Assembly: GCF_947494555.1 (NCBI RefSeq)
Contig: NZ_CANLVF010000004.1
Coordinates: 620,001-684,000 of the forward strand
DNA length: 64,000 nucleotides
Direction of reading: 5' to 3'
Source: an uncultured Roseibium sp.
Lineage (GTDB): Bacteria; Pseudomonadota; Alphaproteobacteria; Rhizobiales; Stappiaceae
The notes below the pieces were generated by a model that worked only from the letters and a program-made list of their open reading frames with translations, was not told where the DNA came from and did no database searches. Below are positions 1-7,712 of the stretch, one piece after another (the stretch's first letter is position 1; each line of letters starts with the position of its first letter). The position numbers and the translations under genes are program-made.

Positions 1-1529
1 CCTGGACCTATTCCAACATGCCCAAGTGGAATCCGATGAACGTCTGCTCCTACCATTTGCAGGAAGCGGGTGCGACACCAGTCCAGGAACTATCCTTCGC
101 ACTGGCAACGGCGGTCGCGATCCTGGACTCGATGAAAGCAAGCGGTGCCATCCCGGAAGAGGACTTTCCGAAGGCCGTCGGCCGGATTTCTTTTTTCGTC
201 AACGCCGGCATGCGTTTCGTCACCGAAATGTGCAAGATGCGCGCGTTCACCGAGCTTTGGGACGAAATCTGCCGGGAGCGCTACGGTGTCGAGGACGAGC
301 GCTACCGGCGCTTCCGGTACGGTGTTCAGGTCAATTCTCTCGGCTTGACGGAGCAGCAGCCGGAAAACAATGTCTACCGGATACTTGTTGAAATGCTCGC
401 CGTGGTGTTGTCGAAAAACGCGCGTGCGCGGGCGGTTCAGCTCCCGGCCTGGAACGAAGCTCTCGGTTTGCCGCGCCCTTTCGATCAGCAATGGTCCCTC
501 AGGATGCAGCAGATCATGGCATACGAGACAGATCTTCTCGAATATGCCGACATCTTCGACGGTTCCGCGGAAATCACGAAAAAAGTCGATGCCCTCAAGG
601 CTGAGGCACGGGAAGAACTGGCCCGGATCGATGCCATGGGTGGCGCTGTGGCGGCGGTCGATTCCAGTTACATGAAACGTCAGCTTGTCGAAGCCAACTC
701 AGCGCGCCTTGCCGCGATTGAGGCAGGCGACCAGGTTGTCGTCGGCGTCAACAAGTGGACGGACAGTGAACCGTCTCCGCTCGCGACAGGAGAGGATGGC
801 GCGATCCTGACCGTGCCGGAGCACGTGGAAGAAGAGGCGATCGAAAAGGTCAAGGCCTGGCGCGAAACGCGTGATGATGCGGCGGTGGCGGCAGCGCTGT
901 CGGATCTCAAGGCAGCCGCTCAGGAAGGCCGCAATGTGATGGAGCCATCGATCGCCGCTGCAAAGGCCGGTGTCACCACTGGCGAATGGGGGCGAACCCT
1001 TCGGGACGTGTTCGGGGAATACAGGGCACCCACTGGTGTCGGGCAAGCAGTCCGCGACGATGCCGGTGACCTTGCGACGGTGCGCAATCATGTCGACGCC
1101 GTCTCGGAGAAACTTGGCCGCCGGCTGAAGTTTCTTGTCGGGAAGCCAGGCCTGGACGGTCACTCAAACGGCGCGGAGCAGATTGCCGTGCGCGCGCGCG
1201 ATTGTGGCATGGAGGTCGTTTACGAGGGCATCCGGTTAACGCCGGCTCAGATCGTCAATGCGGCGGTTGAGGAAGACGTTCACGTGATCGGCCTGTCGAT
1301 CCTTTCGGGCTCTCATCTCGCACTTGTCCGCGACGTCATGGACCGCTTGCGTGCATCCGGTTCGGATGACATTCCGGTCGTCGTTGGCGGCATTATTCCC
1401 GACGAGGATGCAGCGCAACTGAAGGCAATGGGTGTTGCCGCGGTCTATACGCCCAAGGATTTCCAGCTGACCGATATCATGGCGGATGTCGTCAAGATCG
1501 TCGGAAATGCAGGAGAAAAAGCCGCCTGA
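1..1529 (+). CDS. ecm: Ethylmalonyl-CoA mutase, C-terminal 508 residues (5' end outside window)
   Basis: Adenosylcobalamin-dependent mutase that converts ethylmalonyl-CoA to methylsuccinyl-CoA in the ethylmalonyl-CoA pathway of acetate assimilation. The reading frame is open from base 3, so the gene starts upstream; the ATG at 18 is internal. The opening residues WTYSNMPKWNPMNVCSYHLQ match the Ecm branch rather than ordinary methylmalonyl-CoA mutase, whose equivalent stretch differs. The C-terminal B12-binding domain starts near base 1120 and shows the cobalamin motif DGHSNG (D-x-H-x-x-G, about 1153-1170), then the S-x-L segment (LSILSG) and the GG turn (VVVGGIIP). The visible length fits a family total of about 650-680 residues. 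No terminator is visible after the stop. Assignment to Ecm over methylmalonyl-CoA mutase rests on recognised sequence similarity. Confidence 0.93.
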   Translation, partial: WTYSNMPKWNPMNVCSYHLQEAGATPVQELSFALATAVAILDSMKASGAIPEEDFPKAVGRISFFVNAGMRFVTEMCKMRAFTELWDEICRERYGVEDERYRRFRYGVQVNSLGLTEQQPENNVYRILVEMLAVVLSKNARARAVQLPAWNEALGLPRPFDQQWSLRMQQIMAYETDLLEYADIFDGSAEITKKVDALKAEAREELARIDAMGGAVAAVDSSYMKRQLVEANSARLAAIEAGDQVVVGVNKWTDSEPSPLATGEDGAILTVPEHVEEEAIEKVKAWRETRDDAAVAAALSDLKAAAQEGRNVMEPSIAAAKAGVTTGEWGRTLRDVFGEYRAPTGVGQAVRDDAGDLATVRNHVDAVSEKLGRRLKFLVGKPGLDGHSNGAEQIAVRARDCGMEVVYEGIRLTPAQIVNAAVEEDVHVIGLSILSGSHLALVRDVMDRLRASGSDDIPVVVGGIIPDEDAAQLKAMGVAAVYTPKDFQLTDIMADVVKIVGNAGEKAA

Positions 1530-1581
1530 GGTTCGACACCCGAAACAGTTGAAGCGCTATTCTCGCAGATGAGACAATGGG

Positions 1582-1607
1582 TTAACCTTACGTAAAGAAT
1601 TGTTAAC
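1582..1607. promoter_or_regulatory. Candidate CtrA-like box upstream of the small gene at 1673
   Basis: TTAA at 1582-1585, seven bases, then TAAA at 1593-1596 gives a near-match (one mismatch) to the CtrA full site TTAA-N7-TTAA. A second GTTAAC lies at 1602-1607, 21 bases after the first, about two helical turns. It sits about 70 bases before the next start codon. The motif is short and may arise by chance. Confidence 0.3.
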
Positions 1608-1672
1608 GCTTTGTTGAGACACTGTTCCAATTCCGCCAGAAGGCGGAGTTCTCTGACGGCCAGGAGGCCACA

Positions 1673-2053
1673 ATGGCGACGACGATCGACAGGCCGCAAT
1701 CGGCCCAGGTCGTGGCGCATGCGACAGAGTATCCTGCGGACAGGGACGGCGATGGGACCGGCTATGACCGCAGAGGCAAGCGTAACAGTGCGCAGCGACA
1801 CGAAACCGACACCGGCAGCTCCTCAGACGGACCTGCGGTTCTAATAGATGCCCACCAGAGCGACGATCACACCCTGGACGGCGTGGCTGCCTACCGCGCT
1901 GCAGCCTTGCAGGCAATGGAACCTGGCATCGATCACGGTCCGGTTCATCCGATGCGGAGTTCGCTGGAGGGCATTGCTCCCTCTGACATCCGTCATGCCT
2001 ATGAAGATCATGCAGAGGCTGACAAGCCGCACGCGGTGAACGTAGCGACCTGA
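1673..2053 (+). CDS. Hypothetical protein, 126 aa
   Basis: I do not recognise a family. The start is supported by AGGAGG seven to eight bases before the ATG. The first 55 residues are polar and low in complexity (many R, D, S, T, G). The second half is more protein-like, with HTLDGVAAYRAAALQAME suggesting a short amphipathic helix, and is rich in His, Asp and Glu. There is no signal peptide or membrane segment. It stands alone between ecm and the bicarbonate operon, with a possible CtrA-like site upstream. Confidence 0.5.
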   Translation: MATTIDRPQSAQVVAHATEYPADRDGDGTGYDRRGKRNSAQRHETDTGSSSDGPAVLIDAHQSDDHTLDGVAAYRAAALQAMEPGIDHGPVHPMRSSLEGIAPSDIRHAYEDHAEADKPHAVNVAT

Positions 2054-2298
2054 CTGCCGGCCGGTTGAAGTTCAGGCTGCGGTCGGCGAAACCGTCTCCA
2101 CGCGAGGGTTGAGACCTTCCGATTTTAAGGCTTTCGGGTTCCTGGCCCGCTTACCTCGTTTTGCCTAAGGCCTGCGGTAGCGATTTCGCTTGAAGTGCCT
2201 GACAAAACCCACCATATCCGCTCAAATACGTATTCTTACGTATCGCGCTTTCTGGCACACAAAAGTGCGATGCGAGTGGGTTAAGGGCACGACGGATC

Positions 2299-3294
2299 TT
2301 GATAGAGACAATACTTTCATTGGCGGCGGAGAATCTGCTGTCGCCGATCATCCTCTTCTTTGCGCTTGGGCTCGGGGCTGCACTCGTGCGATCGGACCTG
2401 TCGGTTCCGGAGGCGGCGGCCAAAGCGATTTCGATCTATCTGCTCTTTGCCATCGGTTTCAAAGGAGGGGTCAGCGTCAGCGCGCATGGTGTCGATTCGA
2501 CACTGTTGCTCGCTCTGATGGCGGGTTTGATCCTGTCCTTTGCTATTCCGTTCACCGCCTTCGGGCTCTTGCGGGTCATGACGCGGCTCAGTGCCGTCGA
2601 CGCTGCAGCGGTGGCTGGTCACTATGGTTCGATATCGATCGTGACATTCGTGGCCGCAACATCCGTGTTGCAAAGTCAGGGCATCGCCAGCGAAGGCTAT
2701 CTTGTTGCCGTGGCCGCCGCCATGGAAGCGCCTGCCATCCTGTCGGCCCTGTGGCTCGCTGCACGGTTTTCCACCGCCGATGCAAATGCCGAGCGCGCAA
2801 AGGGAAGCAAGGGGCTTGTCAGGGAAATTCTTCTCAATGGTTCGATCGTGCTCCTGGTCGGCTCCTTCTTCATCGGGTTTCTGTCCGGTCCGAAGGGGCT
2901 TACGGAAATTGAAAGTTTCATAGTCTCTCCGTTCAAGGGCGTTCTTTGCCTCTTCCTGCTCGACATGGGGCTGGTCGCGGGGCGCGGACTGCGCAGCAGT
3001 GCGGGTCTGCTGCGTCCGGGACTGATCCTGTTCGGTGTCCTGATGCCGGTCATCGGAGCTGTTGCGGGTTTGGTTGCCGGAAGTTTGATTGACCTTTCGG
3101 TCGGCGGAACGATGCTGCTCATGACGCTGAGCGCGTCCGCCTCCTACATCGCGGTTCCGGCGGCAATGCGCGTTGCGCTGCCCGAGGCCAATCCGTCAAT
3201 CTATCTGACCATGTCGCTGGGGGTTACGTTCCCCTTCAACCTCACAATCGGAATTCCGCTTTACTTGAGCATCGCCCAGGCAACGGGAGGATAA
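2299..3294 (+). CDS. SbtA-type sodium-dependent bicarbonate permease
   Basis: Integral membrane protein of 331 aa with about ten hydrophobic segments, matching the SbtA (DUF897) family of Na+/HCO3- symporters. The N-terminal pattern LSPIILFFALGLGAALVRSD followed by VPEA resembles the first helices of cyanobacterial SbtA. A polar loop near residues 155-175 separates two halves, as in the 5+5 helix fold of the family. The start is a TTG at 2299 because no ATG gives a full first helix; AAGGGC lies about 10 bases upstream, so the exact start is uncertain. The PII-like gene follows after 4 bases and a carbonic anhydrase lies next, which supports a role in inorganic carbon uptake. Confidence 0.85.
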   Translation: MIETILSLAAENLLSPIILFFALGLGAALVRSDLSVPEAAAKAISIYLLFAIGFKGGVSVSAHGVDSTLLLALMAGLILSFAIPFTAFGLLRVMTRLSAVDAAAVAGHYGSISIVTFVAATSVLQSQGIASEGYLVAVAAAMEAPAILSALWLAARFSTADANAERAKGSKGLVREILLNGSIVLLVGSFFIGFLSGPKGLTEIESFIVSPFKGVLCLFLLDMGLVAGRGLRSSAGLLRPGLILFGVLMPVIGAVAGLVAGSLIDLSVGGTMLLMTLSASASYIAVPAAMRVALPEANPSIYLTMSLGVTFPFNLTIGIPLYLSIAQATGG

Positions 3295-3298
3295 GTCT

Positions 3299-3610
3299 AT
3301 GGAGATGAAAGACGCTAAACGGGTGGAGATCATCATCGAAGCCCCGATGGAAAACCGGCTCACCGATGCCTTGGATGAGGCAGGCGTAACCGGCTACACC
3401 ATTCTCCCGGTCATGGGAGGCAGCGGACGCTCGGGGCGGTGGAGCCGTGAAGGGCAGGTCTCGCGCGCCGGCGGCATGGTTGCGATCATCTGCATCATCC
3501 GGCCCGAGCGCCTTGATGAGTTGCTGGAAGCGGCATTCGCCGTCGTTGAACGGCACATTGGCGTCGTGACTGTTTCGGACTGTTCGGTGTTGCGCGCAGA
3601 ACGATTTTAG
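3299..3610 (+). CDS. PII-like SbtB-type regulator of the bicarbonate permease
   Basis: Small protein of 103 aa with the ferredoxin-like alpha/beta pattern of PII proteins: a first strand (RVEIIIEAPM), a glycine-rich T-loop region (LPVMGGSGRSGRW, about residues 36-50), and a last strand with VVTVSDCSVL. In characterised pairs SbtB is a trimer that binds adenine nucleotides and controls SbtA at the membrane; that role is assumed here from the neighbour. GGGAGG sits 7-8 bases before the ATG and only four bases separate it from the permease stop, so the two are co-transcribed. The C-terminal CGPxC redox motif of some SbtBs is absent. Confidence 0.78.
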   Translation: MEMKDAKRVEIIIEAPMENRLTDALDEAGVTGYTILPVMGGSGRSGRWSREGQVSRAGGMVAIICIIRPERLDELLEAAFAVVERHIGVVTVSDCSVLRAERF

Positions 3611-3744
3611 GCGCGGGCAGACCGCGTTCTCCCGCAGACGGCGCGTCGGCTAACCCCGTTGGCCGATTTGCAATCGTCCGGGCAGGTGATTAAGAAGCTC
3701 CTCATGAGGCTGCGCGCGTCTTGGGTTGCCAAGGAGGACTTTCG

Positions 3745-4404
3745 TTGACATTTCCTGCCCCTCTTCTGGAAGGCTATGGCCGGTATCTGAACAAGGGTTT
3801 CGTGCGTTACAAGGAAACCCATGAGCGTCTCGCGGTTTACGGTCAAAAGCCGGATGTCCTGGTAATTTCATGTTGCGACAGCCGGGTCACGCCGGAAGGG
3901 ATCTTTCATGCCGGGCCGGGTGAACTGTTCGTGGTTCGCAATGTTGCCAATCTCGTGCCGCCTTACGAGGACAGCCAGGGGCAGCACGGTACCAGCGCCG
4001 CCATCGAATTCGCGGTGAACGGGTTGAAGGTAAAACACATTGTTGTCATGGGGCACGGCCAGTGCGGCGGTGTGAAAGCGTTTCGCGAGAACGCGAATGA
4101 TCCCATGGCAACAGGGGAATTCATCGGACGGTGGATCAAGCTGCTGGAGCCGGCCGCGATCGCCATGGCGTGCATGCCGGTGGACAAGTCGGACGACCCG
4201 CAGCTTGCCATGGAGTATGCCGGTATCCGGCAGTCACTGAAAAACCTGATGACCTTTCCCTTCATCGTGAGGGCGGTCCAAGGCGAGGCGCTCACGCTGC
4301 ATGGCGCCTGGTTTGATATCGGGTCTGGCGAATTGCGGCTGATGGATCCGGAGAACGAGCGCTTCGAACAGGCCTTGCCCGGCGATCTGAAGGCCGGTGC
4401 CTGA
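3745..4404 (+). CDS. Beta-class carbonic anhydrase
   Basis: Zinc enzyme interconverting CO2 and bicarbonate in the cytosol. The protein of 219 aa has the beta-class signature C43-C-D45-S-R47 (zinc Cys and the Asp-Arg dyad), VVRNVANLVPP, and the second zinc pair in GHGQCGG. The length is normal for a complete beta enzyme. I place the start at the TTG at 3745 because AAGGAGG at 3731-3737 lies seven bases before it; the TTG at 3721 has no ribosome site. It lies 135 bases after the SbtB-like gene on the same strand, so it may share the operon or have its own promoter. Confidence 0.93.
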   Translation: MTFPAPLLEGYGRYLNKGFVRYKETHERLAVYGQKPDVLVISCCDSRVTPEGIFHAGPGELFVVRNVANLVPPYEDSQGQHGTSAAIEFAVNGLKVKHIVVMGHGQCGGVKAFRENANDPMATGEFIGRWIKLLEPAAIAMACMPVDKSDDPQLAMEYAGIRQSLKNLMTFPFIVRAVQGEALTLHGAWFDIGSGELRLMDPENERFEQALPGDLKAGA

Positions 4405-4425
4405 GGCGCGAGCAGGACCAATCCC

Positions 4426-4944
4426 ATGTCATATGACCCCGCTCTTTTTCAACGCATGGCAAAATACAACGCGTGGATGACCGAAAAGGCCTATGCGGCG
4501 GCAGGCAAGATGAGCGATGCCGAGCGCAAGGCAGATCGGGGCGCGTTCTTCAAATCCGTTCACTCAACGCTCAATCACATTCTCTTTGCCGACCGGGTCT
4601 GGATGAGCCGGTTTTCCGAGGTGCCCTACGCGACCAACGGCATGGGCGTTGATATCTATGATGTGTTTTCCGAATTGCGGTCGGCGCATCTGGAGATGAG
4701 CCGGGACATCAGTGTCTTCACTAATCAGCTCTCACCGGACTGGCTTGCCCAGACCATGACCTGGACCAGAAGCACTGATGGCGTTTCCCGCCAGCGTCCC
4801 CGCTGGCTGCTTGTGCTGCACATGTTCAACCACCAGACTCATCATCGCGGACAGCTTTCGACGCTCCTGATGCAAAAGGGAATCGATATCGGTGTGACGG
4901 ACCTGCCGTTCATGCCCGATCTGATCGATGATTTCGGCGGCTGA
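4426..4944 (+). CDS. DinB-family metal-binding four-helix protein
   Basis: Protein of 172 aa of the DinB/YfiT superfamily, a four-helix bundle with a three-histidine metal site. The histidines are visible as H in the HSTLNHIL helix (about residues 42-48) and in HMFNHQTHHRGQ (about residues 127-138). Members include thiol-dependent transferases and proteins of unknown function, so no reaction can be assigned. It begins 21 bases after the carbonic anhydrase stop and may be read from the same transcript, though a functional link is not evident. Confidence 0.85.
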   Translation: MSYDPALFQRMAKYNAWMTEKAYAAAGKMSDAERKADRGAFFKSVHSTLNHILFADRVWMSRFSEVPYATNGMGVDIYDVFSELRSAHLEMSRDISVFTNQLSPDWLAQTMTWTRSTDGVSRQRPRWLLVLHMFNHQTHHRGQLSTLLMQKGIDIGVTDLPFMPDLIDDFGG

Positions 4945-5072
4945 AGCCTGTCTTTTCCAGTGCATCGAAGCGTGTACATTCGGCTCATACCGATCTAACG
5001 GGTCTGGAGTGGATCAAATCCTTTGCGGCGCGCCACAAGAACCAAGCCGCCTGAATTCCGCGACACGTGCCC

Positions 5073-5969
5073 TCAACCGGACCTTCTGGCCTTAGACACC
5101 GCATAAGCGTTGCTACGAAGCGGAAACACGAGATCATCTGGTGCACCGACCATTTGAGGAAGATGCGCCGGATCGAAGACACGGGAGAGGCTGTCTTCGC
5201 TCTTGTCCAATTTGTCGATACGGATTGTCCCAAGAGAGATCTCCTGATTTTCACCCGTCCATGGGGCCGTGGGGTCGCTGAGTTCATCTGCCACATTCGC
5301 AATGACCAGTTTTAGCGTCCAGCTAGCCGGCCTGGCTTCCAGGGTGGTCTGCAAGGCATGTCCGAGAAAGTCATCGGGAAGCTCGGCCATCTCGTTCTCC
5401 GTAAGACCGACGCGACCAGCCGCCGGCTCAAGGAGAACGCGAGCAGCGACCGGGTCGTCAGCAACCGAAAACCGGTAGGCATGCGCCGAGTGAAATCGCT
5501 CTGTCGAATAACAACGGCATGGAGATGTGGACTTGAGGTATTCCTGATGCGGGAGCGTATTCGGATTGGCGATATTGAAGGCTTTCACCTTCTCCGGATT
5601 GGGAGCACCTGTTTTGGGATCAGGTACGCGCGCCGCGAGAAAGTCGACGAATTGCTGCGCAGAGCTGGCGAAAAAAACCGGCGCTGAAATCAGGGCAAGT
5701 GTCCAGAGATCCGGACCCGAGCCGATTGTCAGTCCGATGCCGCGCACCGTCGGGCTTTTGTCGCTTATGCCAGGCTTGCCGCCGCCAATGGAGAATCGGG
5801 CAACAACAGGCTGTTCAGCGTGCAGCAGGGGAATATTTGCTGCAGGTTCCGCAGGGGCCGGCAGAAAGCGCCCTGCGACCGCAAATCCCTTGGCATGGGA
5901 CGCACGGCAACCTTTGTGGCGCCCGAATGTGGTGTTGAGTGCATCAATCAGTTGGGCGGCCTCGGTCAT
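5073..5969 (-). CDS. Catalase-related haem peroxidase, cytosolic form
   Basis: Protein of 298 aa of the small catalase-related peroxidase (SrpA-like) family, well short of a full catalase (about 480-500 aa). The distal histidine lies in CRASHAKGF (H25), followed by the family pattern ARFSIGGG and a GIGLTI segment. The C-terminal third is shorter than in true catalase. No signal peptide is seen. It follows the exported homologue by 67 bases on the same strand and was probably formed by duplication, although the two are clearly diverged. Peroxide substrate and electron donor are unknown. Confidence 0.85.
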   Translation of the reverse strand: MTEAAQLIDALNTTFGRHKGCRASHAKGFAVAGRFLPAPAEPAANIPLLHAEQPVVARFSIGGGKPGISDKSPTVRGIGLTIGSGPDLWTLALISAPVFFASSAQQFVDFLAARVPDPKTGAPNPEKVKAFNIANPNTLPHQEYLKSTSPCRCYSTERFHSAHAYRFSVADDPVAARVLLEPAAGRVGLTENEMAELPDDFLGHALQTTLEARPASWTLKLVIANVADELSDPTAPWTGENQEISLGTIRIDKLDKSEDSLSRVFDPAHLPQMVGAPDDLVFPLRSNAYAVSKARRSG

Positions 5970-6036
5970 GACAGGGTTCCTTCAATTCAAGATTTCTGAT
6001 TGGGTGAGGGCGGCACGAGGTGATGTGTCCTGGGGC

Positions 6037-6996
6037 TCAGTCTTTTTCCGAGAGCCGCTTGCCGGCGCCAATCGCGTAAATCAGCGACCGGGCTTCCAGC
6101 ATCCTGTCTTCCGAGGGCTCAAAGCCTTCGCTTAAGATGGTCGGGTCATAGTTGATTCCATCGCACCGGCCATCTGTTTCGGCCATTGCGGACGTCACGA
6201 CAAATTTGGCCGCAGTGATTTGAGTATGCTCGCCCCGCCAGAGGCTCGCAGGATTGTTCACGGGATCTTCCGGATTGGCCAGTGTGATCACCATGTTCCA
6301 GGCGACTTCGCCCTTCAGGAGATTTTTCTGAATGTTTTCGAGGAAGAAATCCTGTTGTGGCTCAAGTTCAAGCCCATGTTGTCCTGCAGGAACGAAGGAA
6401 AACCTCACCGCCGATTTCTTTCCCGATGCATCGACGAGATAAAAGGCATTGATGCTGTTGTAGGTCGCACCCTCGTAGGGGCGCAGAGACTTGTCGAGCG
6501 CTGCGTGATATGCCGTGTGGGCTTTCAGCTCAGGGCTCTTTGCCGCGAACTTCGCCACAGCCTCCTTGCCAATCGCCTTGGCGCGCATCAGTTCGGTAAA
6601 GGCCTCGGGGGTCGATACCGGGAAAAAATGCTCCGTGTTCATGTTGATGATGTGAAGGTCGCCACCGGGTGTCGTGATTTCCATCGCCAGTCCGTAGTGA
6701 CCGAATTTGTTATCCGGGGCCGCGTTGTTCCCACCCTTGTGCGAGAGCCGTCCAACCACTTTCGAGCGCGCCGTAAATAACGGACTGACAGAATAGTCCC
6801 TGATGTCCGACGCTGCAGGGACGAAATCACCTTCGATACAATAGCCCTTGGTATGATTTCGACGCTTTCCCTTCGTAGTGCCGAAAACTTCCTCGAATGC
6901 GGTGAACGCTTTTTCGGCATTTTCAAGGGGGCTTTCGGCGGAGGACGGTAGTGCTGCCAGAGATGCGGCGGCGACCAGCAAAGCTTGCTTCAACAT
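6037..6996 (-). CDS. Catalase-related haem peroxidase with signal peptide
   Basis: Second member of the catalase-related family, 319 aa. The N-terminus MLKQALLVAAASLAALPSSA is a typical Sec signal peptide, so this copy acts in the periplasm. The distal histidine is in RRNHTKGY, followed by GRLSHKGG and YGLAMEI segments. I chose the ATG at 6996 because GGAGG lies 8 bases before it; the GTG at 7011 would lengthen the leader without a ribosome site. It is transcribed away from the OhrR-type gene at 7118 and shares its control region, so induction by organic peroxide is likely (inference). Confidence 0.87.
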   Translation of the reverse strand: MLKQALLVAAASLAALPSSAESPLENAEKAFTAFEEVFGTTKGKRRNHTKGYCIEGDFVPAASDIRDYSVSPLFTARSKVVGRLSHKGGNNAAPDNKFGHYGLAMEITTPGGDLHIINMNTEHFFPVSTPEAFTELMRAKAIGKEAVAKFAAKSPELKAHTAYHAALDKSLRPYEGATYNSINAFYLVDASGKKSAVRFSFVPAGQHGLELEPQQDFFLENIQKNLLKGEVAWNMVITLANPEDPVNNPASLWRGEHTQITAAKFVVTSAMAETDGRCDGINYDPTILSEGFEPSEDRMLEARSLIYAIGAGKRLSEKD

Positions 6997-7007
6997 TGAG
7001 AGTTCCT

Positions 7008-7054
7008 CCACATATAATTAGAATGCATAATATTCGTGCACTAACATTATGTGG
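7008..7054. promoter_or_regulatory. Inverted repeat in the divergent OhrR/peroxidase promoter region
   Basis: CCACATATAATTAG at 7008-7021 and CTAACATTATGTGG at 7041-7054 form an imperfect inverted repeat (11 of 14 bases match) with an AT-rich spacer that itself contains GAAT-N7-ATTC. It covers the likely promoters of both divergent genes, which fits an operator for the MarR/OhrR-type protein encoded beside it. Its position also argues against translation of the repressor from the ATG at 7049. Confidence 0.5.
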
Positions 7055-7117
7055 AAGGACAATCAAGTGCTATATGCACGTGACCCCGTGGATCCCGGCC
7101 GACGAAGGAATCAAAAC

Positions 7118-7558
7118 TTGGAAGATTTACCGGCACCGGCGTCGCAAGACGTCACCCTGGAAGCTCAACTGTGTTTTGCTCTCTATTCGGCATCCAACAC
7201 GATTGACCAGTACTACCGTCCCTTGTTGGAAGCTCATGATCTCACCTACGCCCAGTACATCGTTCTGATGGCGCTGGCGGAAAAGGACAACGTGTCGATT
7301 ACCAGTCTGGCAAACCGTCTTGGTCTGTCGAAAGCGACCATGACGCCCCTGCTCCGACGTCTTGAGGGGCGAGATTTGCTTCGGCGCGAGATGGTAGAGG
7401 GCGACGAGCGGCAAAAATTCATCCAGATCACTTTGGCGGGAAGGGCGCTTTTTGAGAAAAGCTGCGGTGTAACGGAGAAGGTTTTTGAAAAATCAAAGTT
7501 GACGCCCGAACAAGCAAACACATTGGTTGCCTTGTGCAAACGCATTACACAGGACTGA
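7118..7558 (+). CDS. OhrR-type MarR repressor, organic peroxide sensing
   Basis: MarR-family winged-helix protein of 146 aa. The N-terminal motif LCFALYSAS carries the cysteine (C19 here) that in characterised OhrR proteins is oxidised by organic hydroperoxides, releasing DNA. The recognition region follows in SITSLANRLGLSKATMTPLL, then the wing (EGDERQKFIQIT). I set the start at the TTG at 7118, with GAAGGAA seven bases upstream; this gives the usual OhrR length. The ATG at 7049 has no ribosome site and lies inside an inverted repeat. No ohr gene is adjacent; the divergent neighbours are two catalase-related peroxidases, the likely targets. Confidence 0.85.
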   Translation: MEDLPAPASQDVTLEAQLCFALYSASNTIDQYYRPLLEAHDLTYAQYIVLMALAEKDNVSITSLANRLGLSKATMTPLLRRLEGRDLLRREMVEGDERQKFIQITLAGRALFEKSCGVTEKVFEKSKLTPEQANTLVALCKRITQD

Positions 7559-7712
7559 CTATTGCTGAAGCGGGAAAGATGGTCTCCGGCTTCTTGTGCT
7601 CCTAAGAACGGTCAGTTCGCCGGCGCTGGCCAGTCGACCGCCGTTTCTTGGTCTGACGCACTGGTCGAGCCAATACTGCCATTTTTGGTCCGGTTCGCCG
7701 AACCGGCGTGTT

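Noticed and set aside
7690-7706. Perfect CCGGTTC/GAACCGG hairpin between the OhrR-type gene and the RTX gene
   Set aside because: No T run follows it on either strand, so I could not call it a terminator; the T run lies on its upstream side.
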